A stretch of DNA of 64,000 bases from Psychrilyobacter atlanticus DSM 19335 (GCF_000426625.1 NZ_KE384547.1:232986-296985), one strand, 5' to 3'; shown: positions 44,598 to 53,257, counted from the first letter of the stretch. Notes: generated by a model not told the origin, from the sequence alone. Translations and numbers: made by a program.

Positions 44598-44663
44598 ATA
44601 GTATAAAAAATATTATTTTATTGAATTATTTGAAATTCAGAAAAAACTTAGGAGGAAGCAGTT

Positions 44664-45872
44664 ATGGATTCGTTAAAAGAATTATTTAAGATAGGAAATG
44701 GACCATCTAGTTCGCATACTATGGGACCAGAAAGAGCAGCAAAGAGATTTAAAATGGAGAACCCTGATGCAGCTAGTTTTAAGGTAGAATTATACGGATC
44801 ATTGGCAGCTACTGGTAAAGGTCATTTAACTGACTGGGTTATCGAAGAAACTTTAAAGCCTAAGGCTACAGAAATAGTTTGGATGGCAGATTTTGTTCAT
44901 GAATTTCATACAAATGGAATGAAATTTATAGCTGTAGATAAAGATGGAAATGATACTAAAGAATGGTTAGTATTCTCTGTTGGAGGAGGAACTATCGTAG
45001 AAGATGGTGAATCTAGAGGTGGATCAAATAGAATTTATCCATTAACAACTATGGATGAAGTAATAAAGTGGTGTAAAGAAAATCAAAAAGAATTATGGGA
45101 ATATGTAGCAGAGATGGAAGATTCTTCTATCTGGGCATTCTTAGAAAGAACTTGGGAAGCTATGGAAGATTCAGTAAAGACAGGACTTTCAAAGACTGGA
45201 GTATTACCAGGAACTATTAAATATCCAAGAAAAGCTCAAATGTTCTATAGAAAAGCCAGAAGAGACGATTCAAGAACTAGTTACTTAGGAAAAATATTTG
45301 CTTATACATTGGCAGTATCAGAGGAAAACGGTGGAGGAGGAAGAGTAGTTACTGCTCCTACATGTGGTGCCGCTGGTATCATTCCAGGATTATTATATGC
45401 ACTAAAAGAAGAGCATAACTTATCTAAGGAAGAAACTTTAAGAGGTCTTGCAATTGCAGGATTAATTGGAAACTTAATCAAAGAAAATGCAACTATATCT
45501 GGAGCAGAAGGTGGATGTCAAGCTGAAGTTGGAGCTGGATGTGCAATGGCAGCAGGAATGGCAGCATTTATCTTAGGTGGATCTTTAGATCAAATAGAAT
45601 ATGCAGCAGAGATGGCATTAGAGCATCACTTAGGTCTTACATGTGACCCAGTTGGAGGATATGTACAAATTCCTTGTATCGAAAGAAATGCAGCAGCTTC
45701 AGTTAGAGCCTTAGATGCAGCTAACTATGCATTATTTACAGATGGTCAGCATACAGTTAGTTTCGATAAAGTAGTACTTACAATGAAACAAACTGGTCTA
45801 GACATGAAGAGTGAATATAAAGAAACATCATTAGGTGGATTAGCTAAATTTGATTTTAATGCAAACTGCTAA
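44664..45872 (+). CDS. sdaA: L-serine ammonia-lyase, iron-sulfur type (single chain)
   Basis: A 402-residue enzyme that turns L-serine into pyruvate and ammonia. The beta-like part begins GNGPSSSHTMGPERAAK and the alpha part follows in one chain. Cysteines for the [4Fe-4S] cluster are in APTCGAAGIIPG, GGCQAEVGAGCAMAAG and CDPVGGYVQIPC. It is somewhat shorter than E. coli SdaA (454). AGGAGG precedes the ATG. The cluster makes it oxygen-sensitive, fitting an anaerobe. It follows the EIIC-like gene. Confidence 0.95.
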   Translation: MDSLKELFKIGNGPSSSHTMGPERAAKRFKMENPDAASFKVELYGSLAATGKGHLTDWVIEETLKPKATEIVWMADFVHEFHTNGMKFIAVDKDGNDTKEWLVFSVGGGTIVEDGESRGGSNRIYPLTTMDEVIKWCKENQKELWEYVAEMEDSSIWAFLERTWEAMEDSVKTGLSKTGVLPGTIKYPRKAQMFYRKARRDDSRTSYLGKIFAYTLAVSEENGGGGRVVTAPTCGAAGIIPGLLYALKEEHNLSKEETLRGLAIAGLIGNLIKENATISGAEGGCQAEVGAGCAMAAGMAAFILGGSLDQIEYAAEMALEHHLGLTCDPVGGYVQIPCIERNAAASVRALDAANYALFTDGQHTVSFDKVVLTMKQTGLDMKSEYKETSLGGLAKFDFNANC

Positions 45873-45927
45873 TTAAAAAAATAAAAATTAAGGATATTAA
45901 GAGAATATTTTGTATACTTAATTGACT

Positions 45928-45962
45928 AAGAGGTAGCTCCTATTGGACTGCCTCTTATTTTA
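45928..45962 (+). terminator. Terminator after sdaA
   Basis: Stem AAGAGGTAG (45928-45936) / CTGCCTCTT (45948-45956; one G-U pair) with an inner TCC/GGA pairing, followed by ATTTT. Confidence 0.82.
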
Positions 45963-45974
45963 ATATTAAATTCA

Positions 45975-46003
45975 TTGAAAGAGTTTAAAATCTTTGGTAT
46001 TAT
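45975..46003 (+). promoter_or_regulatory. Promoter of the sigma-70 paralogue and nif3 genes
   Basis: TTGAAA (45975-45980), a 17-base spacer and TATTAT (45998-46003). Confidence 0.75.
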
Positions 46004-46039
46004 ATATAATACTAAAAAAATATGTTTGGGGTTGAGAAG

Positions 46040-47017
46040 ATGAGAATAGATTTTAAAAATGCGGGTAACACAATAGATATGAGAAGTTTCGAATTAATGG
46101 CTGAAACTTCTACGACCGATGAATTTAAGAGTTTAATCTTAAATTTAGAGGGGAAAAAAATAGATGAAATAGATGGAAGAATTGAAAAATTTGACATGAA
46201 AAATATAGGAAGTTTTTATGAGAATACTGTGGAAAATTATTTGAGAGAACTGTCATCTGTAAAATCTATAAAAAAGGAAAAAATGTCAGAACTGATAAAA
46301 AATATTAAAGCAGGAGACACCTCTTCTAGAGAGATCCTAATGGAAGGATCATTAAAATTAGTGGCTAAGACAGCTCTTTATTATTCCAAAGTAGGAACAA
46401 GTTATATAGAGTTAGTTCAAGATGGTCTTATGGGGGTAGTTGATGCTATAGAGAACTATGACCTAGAATGTCCTATGGAATTTTCAGAATATATGGAGTT
46501 CTGGATAAAATATGAAATGATCCAAAGTAATAAATTAGTTGTAGAAGAATTGAAATCACCAGTAGTCGCTTATTTTAAAAATATGAAGGTAGAGGTATAT
46601 CAGTCAGAGAATAAAACTGGCGATTCAGAGATAAAAGAGGTAAATGCAGAAGAGATAAAGAGAGTTTTAAATATGGAGATAGAAGAGTTTGAAAATTTAC
46701 AGAAGATCAGTGATTATGGATTCTTGATAAAAAAAGAAGATAGAGAGGAAGCCGAAGTATATAAGAGTATTGCCGAGGTGGATATGGAGTTAGCAAAGGT
46801 GGAAAAATTGATGTCAGTATCTAATTTGGCTAACAAATTTACAGTGAGGGAGATAAAGATCTTGGATCTATACTATGGACTCAGTGGAAAGAGAAAATAC
46901 TTTGAGGAGATTGGTGAAATATTAGGTATGGAATCATCAAAGGTAAAGACAGAAGTAGAGAAACTTATGATAAAATTAAAGTATAATGGAAAGAAGGAAT
47001 GGATCGATGAAAATTAA
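46040..47017 (+). CDS. Degenerate sigma-70-like protein
   Basis: 325 residues from the ATG at 46040 (an ATG at 46022 lies only about 12 bases from the predicted transcript start and lacks a ribosome-binding site). It aligns by eye with RpoD: NYLRELSSV with region 1.2, LMEGSLKLVAKTA, YIELVQDGLMGVVDAIENYD and FSEYMEFWIKYEMI with region 2. But region 2.4 and the extended -10 segment (RTIRIPVHM in RpoD) are gone, and the region 4.2 helix is changed to EEIGEILGMESSKVKTEVEK, losing the Arg residues that read -35. It may still bind core polymerase. It lies 3.6 kb after rpoD, just before nif3. Confidence 0.7.
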   Translation: MRIDFKNAGNTIDMRSFELMAETSTTDEFKSLILNLEGKKIDEIDGRIEKFDMKNIGSFYENTVENYLRELSSVKSIKKEKMSELIKNIKAGDTSSREILMEGSLKLVAKTALYYSKVGTSYIELVQDGLMGVVDAIENYDLECPMEFSEYMEFWIKYEMIQSNKLVVEELKSPVVAYFKNMKVEVYQSENKTGDSEIKEVNAEEIKRVLNMEIEEFENLQKISDYGFLIKKEDREEAEVYKSIAEVDMELAKVEKLMSVSNLANKFTVREIKILDLYYGLSGKRKYFEEIGEILGMESSKVKTEVEKLMIKLKYNGKKEWIDEN

Positions 47018-48062
47018 AACTTTAATAAAAACATTGGAAAAAAACTTCCCTAAAAACATAGCTGAATCTTGGGATAATGTTGGTCTTTTAGTTGGAGATG
47101 AAGGTAGAGAGATAACCAAGGTGCAAGTTTCATTGGACGCCACAGAAGAGGTTATAGATCATGCCATAGAGGTGGGAGCAAACTTAATTATAACCCATCA
47201 TCCAATTATATTTAGTGGGATAAAAAATGTTACTTCAAAAAACTTGATGGGTAGAAAGCTCTTAAAATTAATTGAAAATAAGATTGCTGTATACTCTATG
47301 CATACTAATCTGGATTCTGCAGAAAGTGGTTTAAATCAATATATATGTGAAAAATTAGGGATAAAAACCTCTAAAATTTTAGATGAAAAAAATATGGATA
47401 TGTATTTATTATCAGTCTATATAAAGGTAGAGTTTGAAGAGAGGTTAAAATCTAAGGTAGAGGAATTTGGACTGGAGTATAATGGGTATAAAAATGTATA
47501 TTATACCTCTGATTCTATGGAAAGTTTTGAAAAGGCAGGAGAACAAGAAAAATTTAAAAATCAAAATAAAAAAATAAGTATCTTAGGTGAAAAAGGAAAA
47601 CTGTCTAATTTATTGAATGAAATAAAAAAAATCCATCCCTATGATGAGGTCCCTTATGAGATGATAAAAACAGAAAATAAGATCTCTTTAGGTGGACTAG
47701 GGAGGATATATAGTCTCCCTGAAAAAATTGAATTAGGTAGCTATCTAGAGGAAGTTAAAGATAGATTATCTCTAAATAATGTAAGAGTAGTAGGAGAATT
47801 GGATAAAAAAATAAAAAAAATAGCTGTAGTAAATGGTGGAGGAGCTAGTTTTTTAGGTAAATTAGAAAAAATAGGTGTTGACCTTTTTATAACAGGTGAT
47901 ATAAAATATCATGAAGCCTTGGATGCTAGGGAGATGGGGATATCTATCTTTGATATTGGACACTATGAAAGTGAGTATTTTTTTACCGATATAATAGAAA
48001 GATATTGTGATGACTTAGAGGTAGAGATCTATAATGATCAGCCTGTATTTAAGAGTTTATAA
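47007..48062 (+). CDS. Nif3-like dinuclear metal-centre protein (YqfO family)
   Basis: 351 residues from the ATG at 47007 (AAGGA at 46994-46998), overlapping the upstream stop by 11 bases. The N-terminal half has ESWDNVGLLVGD and the metal-binding LIITHHPIIFSG; the C-terminal half has the paired GDIKYHEA and DIGHYESE. A middle insert (about residues 130-220) matches the YqfO extension. These proteins form hexamers and are often named GTP cyclohydrolase 1 type 2 homologues, but their activity is unsettled. In Firmicutes nif3 follows rpoD, as it nearly does here. Confidence 0.9.
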   Translation: MKIKTLIKTLEKNFPKNIAESWDNVGLLVGDEGREITKVQVSLDATEEVIDHAIEVGANLIITHHPIIFSGIKNVTSKNLMGRKLLKLIENKIAVYSMHTNLDSAESGLNQYICEKLGIKTSKILDEKNMDMYLLSVYIKVEFEERLKSKVEEFGLEYNGYKNVYYTSDSMESFEKAGEQEKFKNQNKKISILGEKGKLSNLLNEIKKIHPYDEVPYEMIKTENKISLGGLGRIYSLPEKIELGSYLEEVKDRLSLNNVRVVGELDKKIKKIAVVNGGGASFLGKLEKIGVDLFITGDIKYHEALDAREMGISIFDIGHYESEYFFTDIIERYCDDLEVEIYNDQPVFKSL

Positions 48063-48077
48063 AATTAGGAGGATCCT

Positions 48078-48626
48078 ATGGTGAAAAGAATAGTATTTCT
48101 AATCCTTGTAGTATTTACATTTTCTTTTGGACAAGTGAATGACAGCGGTAACTACTTGACTACAGAAGAGAAGCAGGAGATTGAAAAAAAATTATCAGAG
48201 ATTGAAAAAAATGGAGATATAGTGTATCATATAAATCTTGGTAGAAAAATGGACGAAAAAGATATTGTTGAGAAGGCGATAATTTTGGACATAATTCCAG
48301 ACGGGAAAAATGATATTAATGTAAAGTTAAAATTTACCCAGGACATAGATACCAGTGCTTACGAGGAAGAGATCGATAACTTATTGATTGAAGGGGAAGA
48401 GGCAATAGTAAAAAAAGAGTATGAAAAATTTATACTAAGTGTTTTGGATGTATCGGAAAAGATTGTGGATGATATAGAAGACGATAAACAAGAGATCCAA
48501 AAACAAGAGGTAAAAAAAACATTCATTGAAAATAAATTTGCAGGATTACTGATCTTAATATTTATGGCTATAGCTATTTTTGTAACTTTAAGGTTTATAA
48601 AGATGGGTGGAATTAGAAAAAAATAA
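48078..48626 (+). CDS. Small envelope protein, TPM-like domain
   Basis: A 182-residue protein I do not firmly recognise. A signal peptide (about residues 1-18, ending SFG) leads to LTTEEKQEIEKKLSEIEKN, which resembles the start of a TPM (YgcG-type) domain, then an acidic region. One membrane helix (LLILIFMAIAIFVTLRF, about residues 155-173) is followed by a short basic tail. It is probably anchored in the inner membrane facing the periplasm. AGGAGG precedes the ATG, 15 bases after the nif3 gene; rnpB follows. Confidence 0.6.
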   Translation: MVKRIVFLILVVFTFSFGQVNDSGNYLTTEEKQEIEKKLSEIEKNGDIVYHINLGRKMDEKDIVEKAIILDIIPDGKNDINVKLKFTQDIDTSAYEEEIDNLLIEGEEAIVKKEYEKFILSVLDVSEKIVDDIEDDKQEIQKQEVKKTFIENKFAGLLILIFMAIAIFVTLRFIKMGGIRKK

Positions 48627-48647
48627 AATTAACTAATAGTTAATAAT

Positions 48648-48997
48648 TAGGTGTTAGAGTCAGTCGCTGCTGGAGAAATCCAGGGGAGGAACGTCCGGGC
48701 TCCACAGGGCAATGAAGGTAGCTAACGGCTGCTGAGGGAAACCTTAAGGAAAGTGCCACAGAAAATAGACCGCCTATGAACTTGTTTTATAGGTAAGGGT
48801 GAAAAGGTGGGGTAAGAGCCCACCAGTGCATTCGGAAACGTTTGTAGCTTGGTAAACCCCTTCTGGAGCAAGACCGAAGAAAGGTCATTATGAGACTGCC
48901 CGTCTCGATCTTTAGGTGTGTCGCTTGAACCTGTAAGCAATTATAGGTCTAGATAAATGATTGACCAACGACAAAACCCGGCGTATCCTAACACCTA
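48648..48997 (+). ncRNA. rnpB: RNase P RNA
   Basis: About 350 bases. The ends pair as AGGTGTTAG (48649-48657) / CTAACACCT (48988-48996). The 5' conserved region reads GGGGAGGAACGTCCGGGCTCC and the 3' one ACAAAACCCGGCGTATCC, together forming helix P4 and the catalytic core. It is the ribozyme that trims tRNA 5' ends. The 5' box has AACGTCC where AAAGTCC is usual. Class A is likely. Confidence 0.95.
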
Positions 48998-49011
48998 TTT
49001 ATCATAAAATT

Positions 49012-49053
49012 AAACCCTCCTAAATCAGCTCAGCTGATTTAGGAGGGTTTTTT
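49012..49053 (+). terminator. Terminator after rnpB
   Basis: Inverted repeat AAACCCTCCTAAATCAGCT (49012-49030) / AGCTGATTTAGGAGGGTTT (49032-49050), then TTT. A very stable hairpin. Confidence 0.95.
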
Positions 49054-49112
49054 ACATATATTGAATTTAATCATAAGATCTGCCCATTTATTCGGTGAGA
49101 ATATTTTTATGA

Positions 49113-49118
49113 TATAAT
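49113..49118 (+). promoter_or_regulatory. Extended -10 promoter of the HAD gene
   Basis: TGATATAAT with TATAAT at 49113-49118. No good -35 hexamer; the TG dinucleotide would compensate. Confidence 0.6.
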
Positions 49119-49143
49119 AAAAGAAAACTTAGGAGGACATAAG

Positions 49144-49965
49144 ATGAAATATAAGATGATAGTAACTGATATGGATGATACTCTGTTAAACAGTGAGGGA
49201 AAGATATCGAGAGAAGATAAAAAGGCTATAATGAAAGCTCAAGAGATGGGTATAAAATTTGTTTTAGCTTCAGGGAGACCTACCTTTGCTATGAAGGAGT
49301 TTGCCAAAGAGTTAGAGTTAGATAGATATGGAAGCTATATGCTGAGTTATAACGGAGCTATAATCACTGAGTGTGCTACAGATAAAATATGGTTAGAGGA
49401 AAAATTAACTGTAGAAGATGCCCATAAGATATATGATTTATCAAAGGAACATGATGTTCATCTTCTTACCTATGTAGATGAGGAAATTACTGCTGAAACT
49501 ACAAGTGAATATATAGACGTAGAAGTAGACCTTACAGGGATGCCGTATAGAAAGGTAGATTGTTTTAAATCAACAGTAACTGAACCAGTAGTAAAGTGTA
49601 TTATGCTGGAAAAACCAGAGTATTTAAAAGAGGTAGAGAAAAAATTAAACGAACTCCTAAAGGGAGAGTACAGCTTAGCTATATCCAAACCATTTTTCTT
49701 GGAGGTAATGAAAAAAGGGATTGACAAGGGAGCTAGTCTATTAAAATTAGCTCATAAATTAGATATAAAACCTGAAGAGATTATAAGTGTAGGAGATTCT
49801 TATAACGATATGACTATGCTAGAAGTAGTAGGGATGCCAGTGGCTGTAGAAAATGCGAAAGTAGAAGTGAAGAATATGGCGAAGTTTATCTCAACATCTC
49901 ATAATAATCATGCTTTAAAAACAGTGATTGAAAAATTTATAATTGGTAAAACATTGAATATGTAA
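49144..49965 (+). CDS. HAD-superfamily phosphatase, Cof/YidA type
   Basis: A 273-residue cytoplasmic sugar-phosphate phosphatase of the Cof subfamily. Motif I is VTDMDDTLLNS (nucleophile Asp about residue 9), motif II LASGRPT, the Lys motif in KKGIDKGASLL and motif IV GDSYNDMTML. A type IIB cap lies between. The substrate cannot be told; YidA-like enzymes act on several sugar phosphates. TAGGAGG precedes the ATG. It is monocistronic. Confidence 0.92.
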   Translation: MKYKMIVTDMDDTLLNSEGKISREDKKAIMKAQEMGIKFVLASGRPTFAMKEFAKELELDRYGSYMLSYNGAIITECATDKIWLEEKLTVEDAHKIYDLSKEHDVHLLTYVDEEITAETTSEYIDVEVDLTGMPYRKVDCFKSTVTEPVVKCIMLEKPEYLKEVEKKLNELLKGEYSLAISKPFFLEVMKKGIDKGASLLKLAHKLDIKPEEIISVGDSYNDMTMLEVVGMPVAVENAKVEVKNMAKFISTSHNNHALKTVIEKFIIGKTLNM

Positions 49966-50030
49966 TAAAATTTTGATAGATTAGTTGAAATATTGAGTCG
50001 ACTATATCAATAATTATTAAATAAAATAAA

Positions 50031-50073
50031 AAAAGGTTTAAATCACAATAAAAGTTGATTTAAGCCTTTTTTT
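50031..50073 (+). terminator. Terminator after the HAD gene
   Basis: Stem AAAAGGTTTAAATCA (50031-50045) / TGATTTAAGCCTTTT (50056-50070; one U-G pair) continuing into T-run. Confidence 0.88.
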
Positions 50074-50119
50074 GATTATATATAAAGGATTTTTTATAAT
50101 ATTAATGTAGAAATAAAAG

Positions 50120-50148
50120 TTGACTTTATAACTAGAAAAGTATATACT
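50120..50148 (+). promoter_or_regulatory. Promoter of the TetR-RND operon
   Basis: TTGACT (50120-50125), a 17-base spacer and TATACT (50143-50148). The spacer and -10 are covered by a perfect palindrome (next entry). Confidence 0.82.
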
Positions 50149-50173
50149 TTTCTAGAAAGTGACTAGTCAGTCA
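50132..50173. promoter_or_regulatory. Palindromic operator candidates for the TetR regulator
   Basis: A perfect 24-base palindrome starts CTAGAAAAGTAT at 50132 and ends ATACTTTTCTAG at 50155, overlapping the promoter spacer and -10. A second palindrome TGACTAGTCA (50160-50169), followed by GTCA, lies just after the expected transcript start. Both are ahead of tetR, fitting autorepression. Confidence 0.75.
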
Positions 50174-50194
50174 TTTTTTAGGGAGGAGGAGAAA

Positions 50195-50776
50195 ATGGAC
50201 AATAAAAGCAAAAAAAGAAAAAAAATAATAGAAGTAGCTATAAAGCTTTTTGTAGAAAGGGGATTTCACGGAACTCCTACTAGTTTGATAGCTAAGGAAG
50301 CTGGGATAGCTACAGGAACCTTATTTAATTATTTTAAGACCAAGGATATTTTAATAAATGAGATTTTCATAGAGATAAAATTAGAACAAAAAGAGAGTAT
50401 TTTAAAGGATTTAGATGGAGCAAAAACTTGTAAAATGAAATTAAGGAAAATTTGGAATAATTTAATTGTATGGGGAATAGAAAATTCAGAAGAAAGAAAA
50501 TTTATAAATTATTTTAGTAATTCTAACTTTATAAGCGACAATACTAAAACAGAAATTCATAAAAATTATAAATTTTTATTGGATATCTTTAGAGAAATTA
50601 TAGAGAAAAAAGATATGAAAAATATAAATGAACTGATGCTGATACTTAATTTTATGGGAGCTTGTATATTTACAGCAAAATACTTTCATATAACTAATGA
50701 GAATTATGATGAGAAATTATCTGATGAACCCTTTGAAAGGTTTTGCAAGAGTATCGAACTAGGTGATGAAGATTAA
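50195..50776 (+). CDS. TetR/AcrR-family repressor
   Basis: 193 residues from the ATG at 50195 (GGGAGGAGG upstream; an in-frame ATG at 50159 lies at the transcript start inside the operators). The N-terminal helix-turn-helix reads KIIEVAIKLFVERGFHGTPT then IAKEAGIATGTLFNYFKTKD, characteristic of the family. The C-terminal helical domain should bind a ligand, unknown here. It is the first gene of an efflux operon, so it probably represses the pump and itself. Confidence 0.95.
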   Translation: MDNKSKKRKKIIEVAIKLFVERGFHGTPTSLIAKEAGIATGTLFNYFKTKDILINEIFIEIKLEQKESILKDLDGAKTCKMKLRKIWNNLIVWGIENSEERKFINYFSNSNFISDNTKTEIHKNYKFLLDIFREIIEKKDMKNINELMLILNFMGACIFTAKYFHITNENYDEKLSDEPFERFCKSIELGDED

Positions 50777-50803
50777 TTATTTTAATGAAGAGGAGAGGAA
50801 AAA

Positions 50804-52072
50804 ATGAAGAAGATAATGAGTTTGATGTTAATACTAATAGCATCTTCCCTATGGGGTTCAGAAAAGATGACTTTAAACGAGTCCTTAGATATGGCCTATG
50901 AAAATAACTATGAATACCAAAATGTGAAAATCGACAGAGACAATACTGATTTACAGGTAAGAGAAGGATATAAATCAGCTGCTCCTAGGTTGGATTATAG
51001 AGGAGGATATACTGCTACAGGAGATGAAAATAAAATGAGTTTGATGGGTGATGGGCCAAAGAGTGATCAAAGGCTTAATCATGAACTTGGAATTACTCAG
51101 CCTATCTATAATGGTGGAACGGTAATTGCAGGGATTGAAATTGCTAAGATATCTCAAGAATTGATGACATATAAATTGGCTAAAAGTAAGAGTCAGTTAA
51201 AGTTAGGAGTTATAGATGCATATCTAAAAGTGTTGGCTCAAGAAGAAGTTATTAAGGTATACGAAACGTCCTTAGAGGAAGTTAAAGTTGCCTTTGACCA
51301 AGCAGAGAGAAAATATCAATTAGACTTAATATCTAAATCTGACTATCTGCCCCTTAAAACACAAGTTATATCTACAGGAACTGACTTGGTAGAAGCCCAG
51401 AATCAAGGTGCGATATATATGATTGAGTTTAAAAATATTATCGGGTTACCGATAGATCGGGATATAAAACTACAGGAATTAGAGTTTCAAAAATATGATT
51501 TAGATCTGATAGATGTGAATGAAGATGTAAATTACGCTCTTTTAAACAATAAAGACAGCAGAATATCTCAGTTAAATACTAATATAGTCGAGGAACAGGA
51601 AAAAATATCCAGATCAGATCTATTGCCGCAAATAAATGCAAGATTGGCTTATAATGCTGAAGATCGTCATTTGAGTGACTCTATGGATAATTGGTATTGG
51701 ACTGCCGGTGTAGAGGTAAATTGGAGATTATTTGATTTTGGAAAATCTTGGGATGCCTATACAAGAAGTAAGAATGATACAAGGAAAGCTGAGAACACAG
51801 AGAGAAAAACTTTAGATGATTTAGAGGTGAATATCAGAACTAACTATATTGATGTAGTTAAATTGAGTGGAACTACAGAGACTAAGGAAGCTGAGTTAGA
51901 TGCTTCACAAGAAAACTATGATCTGCAAAAAAGAAAGTATAATGAAGGTATTATATCTATAACAGATTATTTAATCTATGAAACCCAGTTAAATGATACG
52001 AAATTATCTCTGATTAAAACCAAGTTGGATTATTACTATGCATACGAAAAATATTTAGAAGATTTAAAGTAA
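50804..52072 (+). CDS. TolC-family outer-membrane efflux protein
   Basis: A 422-residue protein. A signal peptide (residues about 1-18, ending SLWG before SEKMTLNE) precedes the two repeated coiled-coil halves of a TolC-type channel, for example LNESLDMAYENNYEYQNVKI and, in the second half, LEVNIRTNYIDVVKL and YDLQKRKYNEGIISITDYL. It forms a trimeric duct from periplasm to outside for the adjacent RND pump. GAGGAGAGG precedes the ATG. Confidence 0.93.
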   Translation: MKKIMSLMLILIASSLWGSEKMTLNESLDMAYENNYEYQNVKIDRDNTDLQVREGYKSAAPRLDYRGGYTATGDENKMSLMGDGPKSDQRLNHELGITQPIYNGGTVIAGIEIAKISQELMTYKLAKSKSQLKLGVIDAYLKVLAQEEVIKVYETSLEEVKVAFDQAERKYQLDLISKSDYLPLKTQVISTGTDLVEAQNQGAIYMIEFKNIIGLPIDRDIKLQELEFQKYDLDLIDVNEDVNYALLNNKDSRISQLNTNIVEEQEKISRSDLLPQINARLAYNAEDRHLSDSMDNWYWTAGVEVNWRLFDFGKSWDAYTRSKNDTRKAENTERKTLDDLEVNIRTNYIDVVKLSGTTETKEAELDASQENYDLQKRKYNEGIISITDYLIYETQLNDTKLSLIKTKLDYYYAYEKYLEDLK

Positions 52073-52094
52073 AAATTTAATTATTAATTATTGT

Positions 52095-52110
52095 TTCGCC
52101 TATAGGCGAA
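52095..52110 (+). other. Perfect hairpin just before the adaptor start
   Basis: TTCGCCTATAGGCGAA is a 16-base perfect palindrome followed directly by CGGGAGG, the ribosome-binding site of the adaptor gene. It may adjust the ratio of TolC to adaptor by mRNA processing or by affecting translation. Confidence 0.5.
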
Positions 52111-52122
52111 CGGGAGGATAGA

Positions 52123-53247
52123 ATGAATAAAATAATGAAGCAAATGGCTGTATTACTTGTAGCATTGAGTGTAGTAGCCTGTGGGAAAAAAGAGGAGAAT
52201 ATTAAAGAAAAAGAAGAGATTAATTATAAAAACGTAAAGGTTGTAGATGCTGATTTAAGCGAGATAAATAAAGTCGCGGTATCATCTGGATCTTTAGATT
52301 CTATAAATGAGATGGAAGAAATCACTAAGAGCAGAGTAGATATTATAAAAATAAATTATAAAAACGGAGATAAAGTAAAGGTAGGAGATGTAGTATTAGT
52401 TCTTGAAAATCAAGATGTAAAATCTGCATATTTAGATTCTAAAGCTAGAGTAATCTCAACAAAGGCAGATTACGAAACGCAGAAAACTACCTATAATAAA
52501 TATGAAGTTCTTTACAATGAAAAATTAATTTCAGAGGAGGAATTTTTGGATGTCAAAAATAAATTGGCTTCCAGTGAAGGAACATACAGGTCTGCTAAGG
52601 CGTCACTTTTAACAAATGAAAAAGATTACAATGATCTGACTGTCAAAGCAAAAATAAATGGAACAATAGCAAATTTAGACCTTAAATTATATCAAAAAAT
52701 AGAGAAAGAACAACCTCTATTTAAGGTAGTGGACAATGACAATTTAAGAATCTTGAGCGGGGTATCCTCTCAGGATGTAGTTGGGTTAAAGACAGGAGCA
52801 AGAGCTAATATCTATGTTGAAAATTCTTTGGAATCTGTGCAAGGGTCGTTATATGAGATCAACCCAATAGCTAATCCATCTACTAGAAAATTTGAAGTAA
52901 AGATCAAGATGGAAAATAAAGATTCTAAATATAAGCAAGGAATGTTTGCAAGGGTAGAGTTATATACCGGGGAAAAAGAAGGAATACTGGTTCCTAAAAA
53001 AGCTGTAATTATTGAAGAGTTGTATTCATATATATTTGTGGTAAATAAGGAAAATATTGAATCAGAAAACTATATAGTGAAAGAGACGAATGAAAGATTA
53101 GTAGCCAGAAAGATAAGGGTAAACTTAGGTATCTCCGACGGGGAAAATCAAGAGGTAATAAGCTCAGATTTAAAGGAGTCAAATAAGGTAGTAGTAGTAG
53201 GACAGTATTCTCTAAATGATGGAGATTTTATAAAGGAAGAGAATTAG
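52123..53247 (+). CDS. RND efflux periplasmic adaptor (lipoprotein)
   Basis: A 374-residue HlyD/AcrA-type membrane fusion protein. It has a lipoprotein signal with lipobox VVAC (about residues 17-20) followed by GKKEE. A barrel-sandwich (lipoyl) part contains KINYKNGDKVKVGDVVLVLEN and LTVKAKINGTIANLDL; a coiled-coil hairpin lies between, and beta-barrel and MP domains follow (GILVPKKAVI). It bridges the pump and TolC. The gene is co-oriented with neighbours and 10 bases from the pump gene. Confidence 0.93.
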   Translation: MNKIMKQMAVLLVALSVVACGKKEENIKEKEEINYKNVKVVDADLSEINKVAVSSGSLDSINEMEEITKSRVDIIKINYKNGDKVKVGDVVLVLENQDVKSAYLDSKARVISTKADYETQKTTYNKYEVLYNEKLISEEEFLDVKNKLASSEGTYRSAKASLLTNEKDYNDLTVKAKINGTIANLDLKLYQKIEKEQPLFKVVDNDNLRILSGVSSQDVVGLKTGARANIYVENSLESVQGSLYEINPIANPSTRKFEVKIKMENKDSKYKQGMFARVELYTGEKEGILVPKKAVIIEELYSYIFVVNKENIESENYIVKETNERLVARKIRVNLGISDGENQEVISSDLKESNKVVVVGQYSLNDGDFIKEEN

Positions 53248-53257
53248 GAGGACGAAA

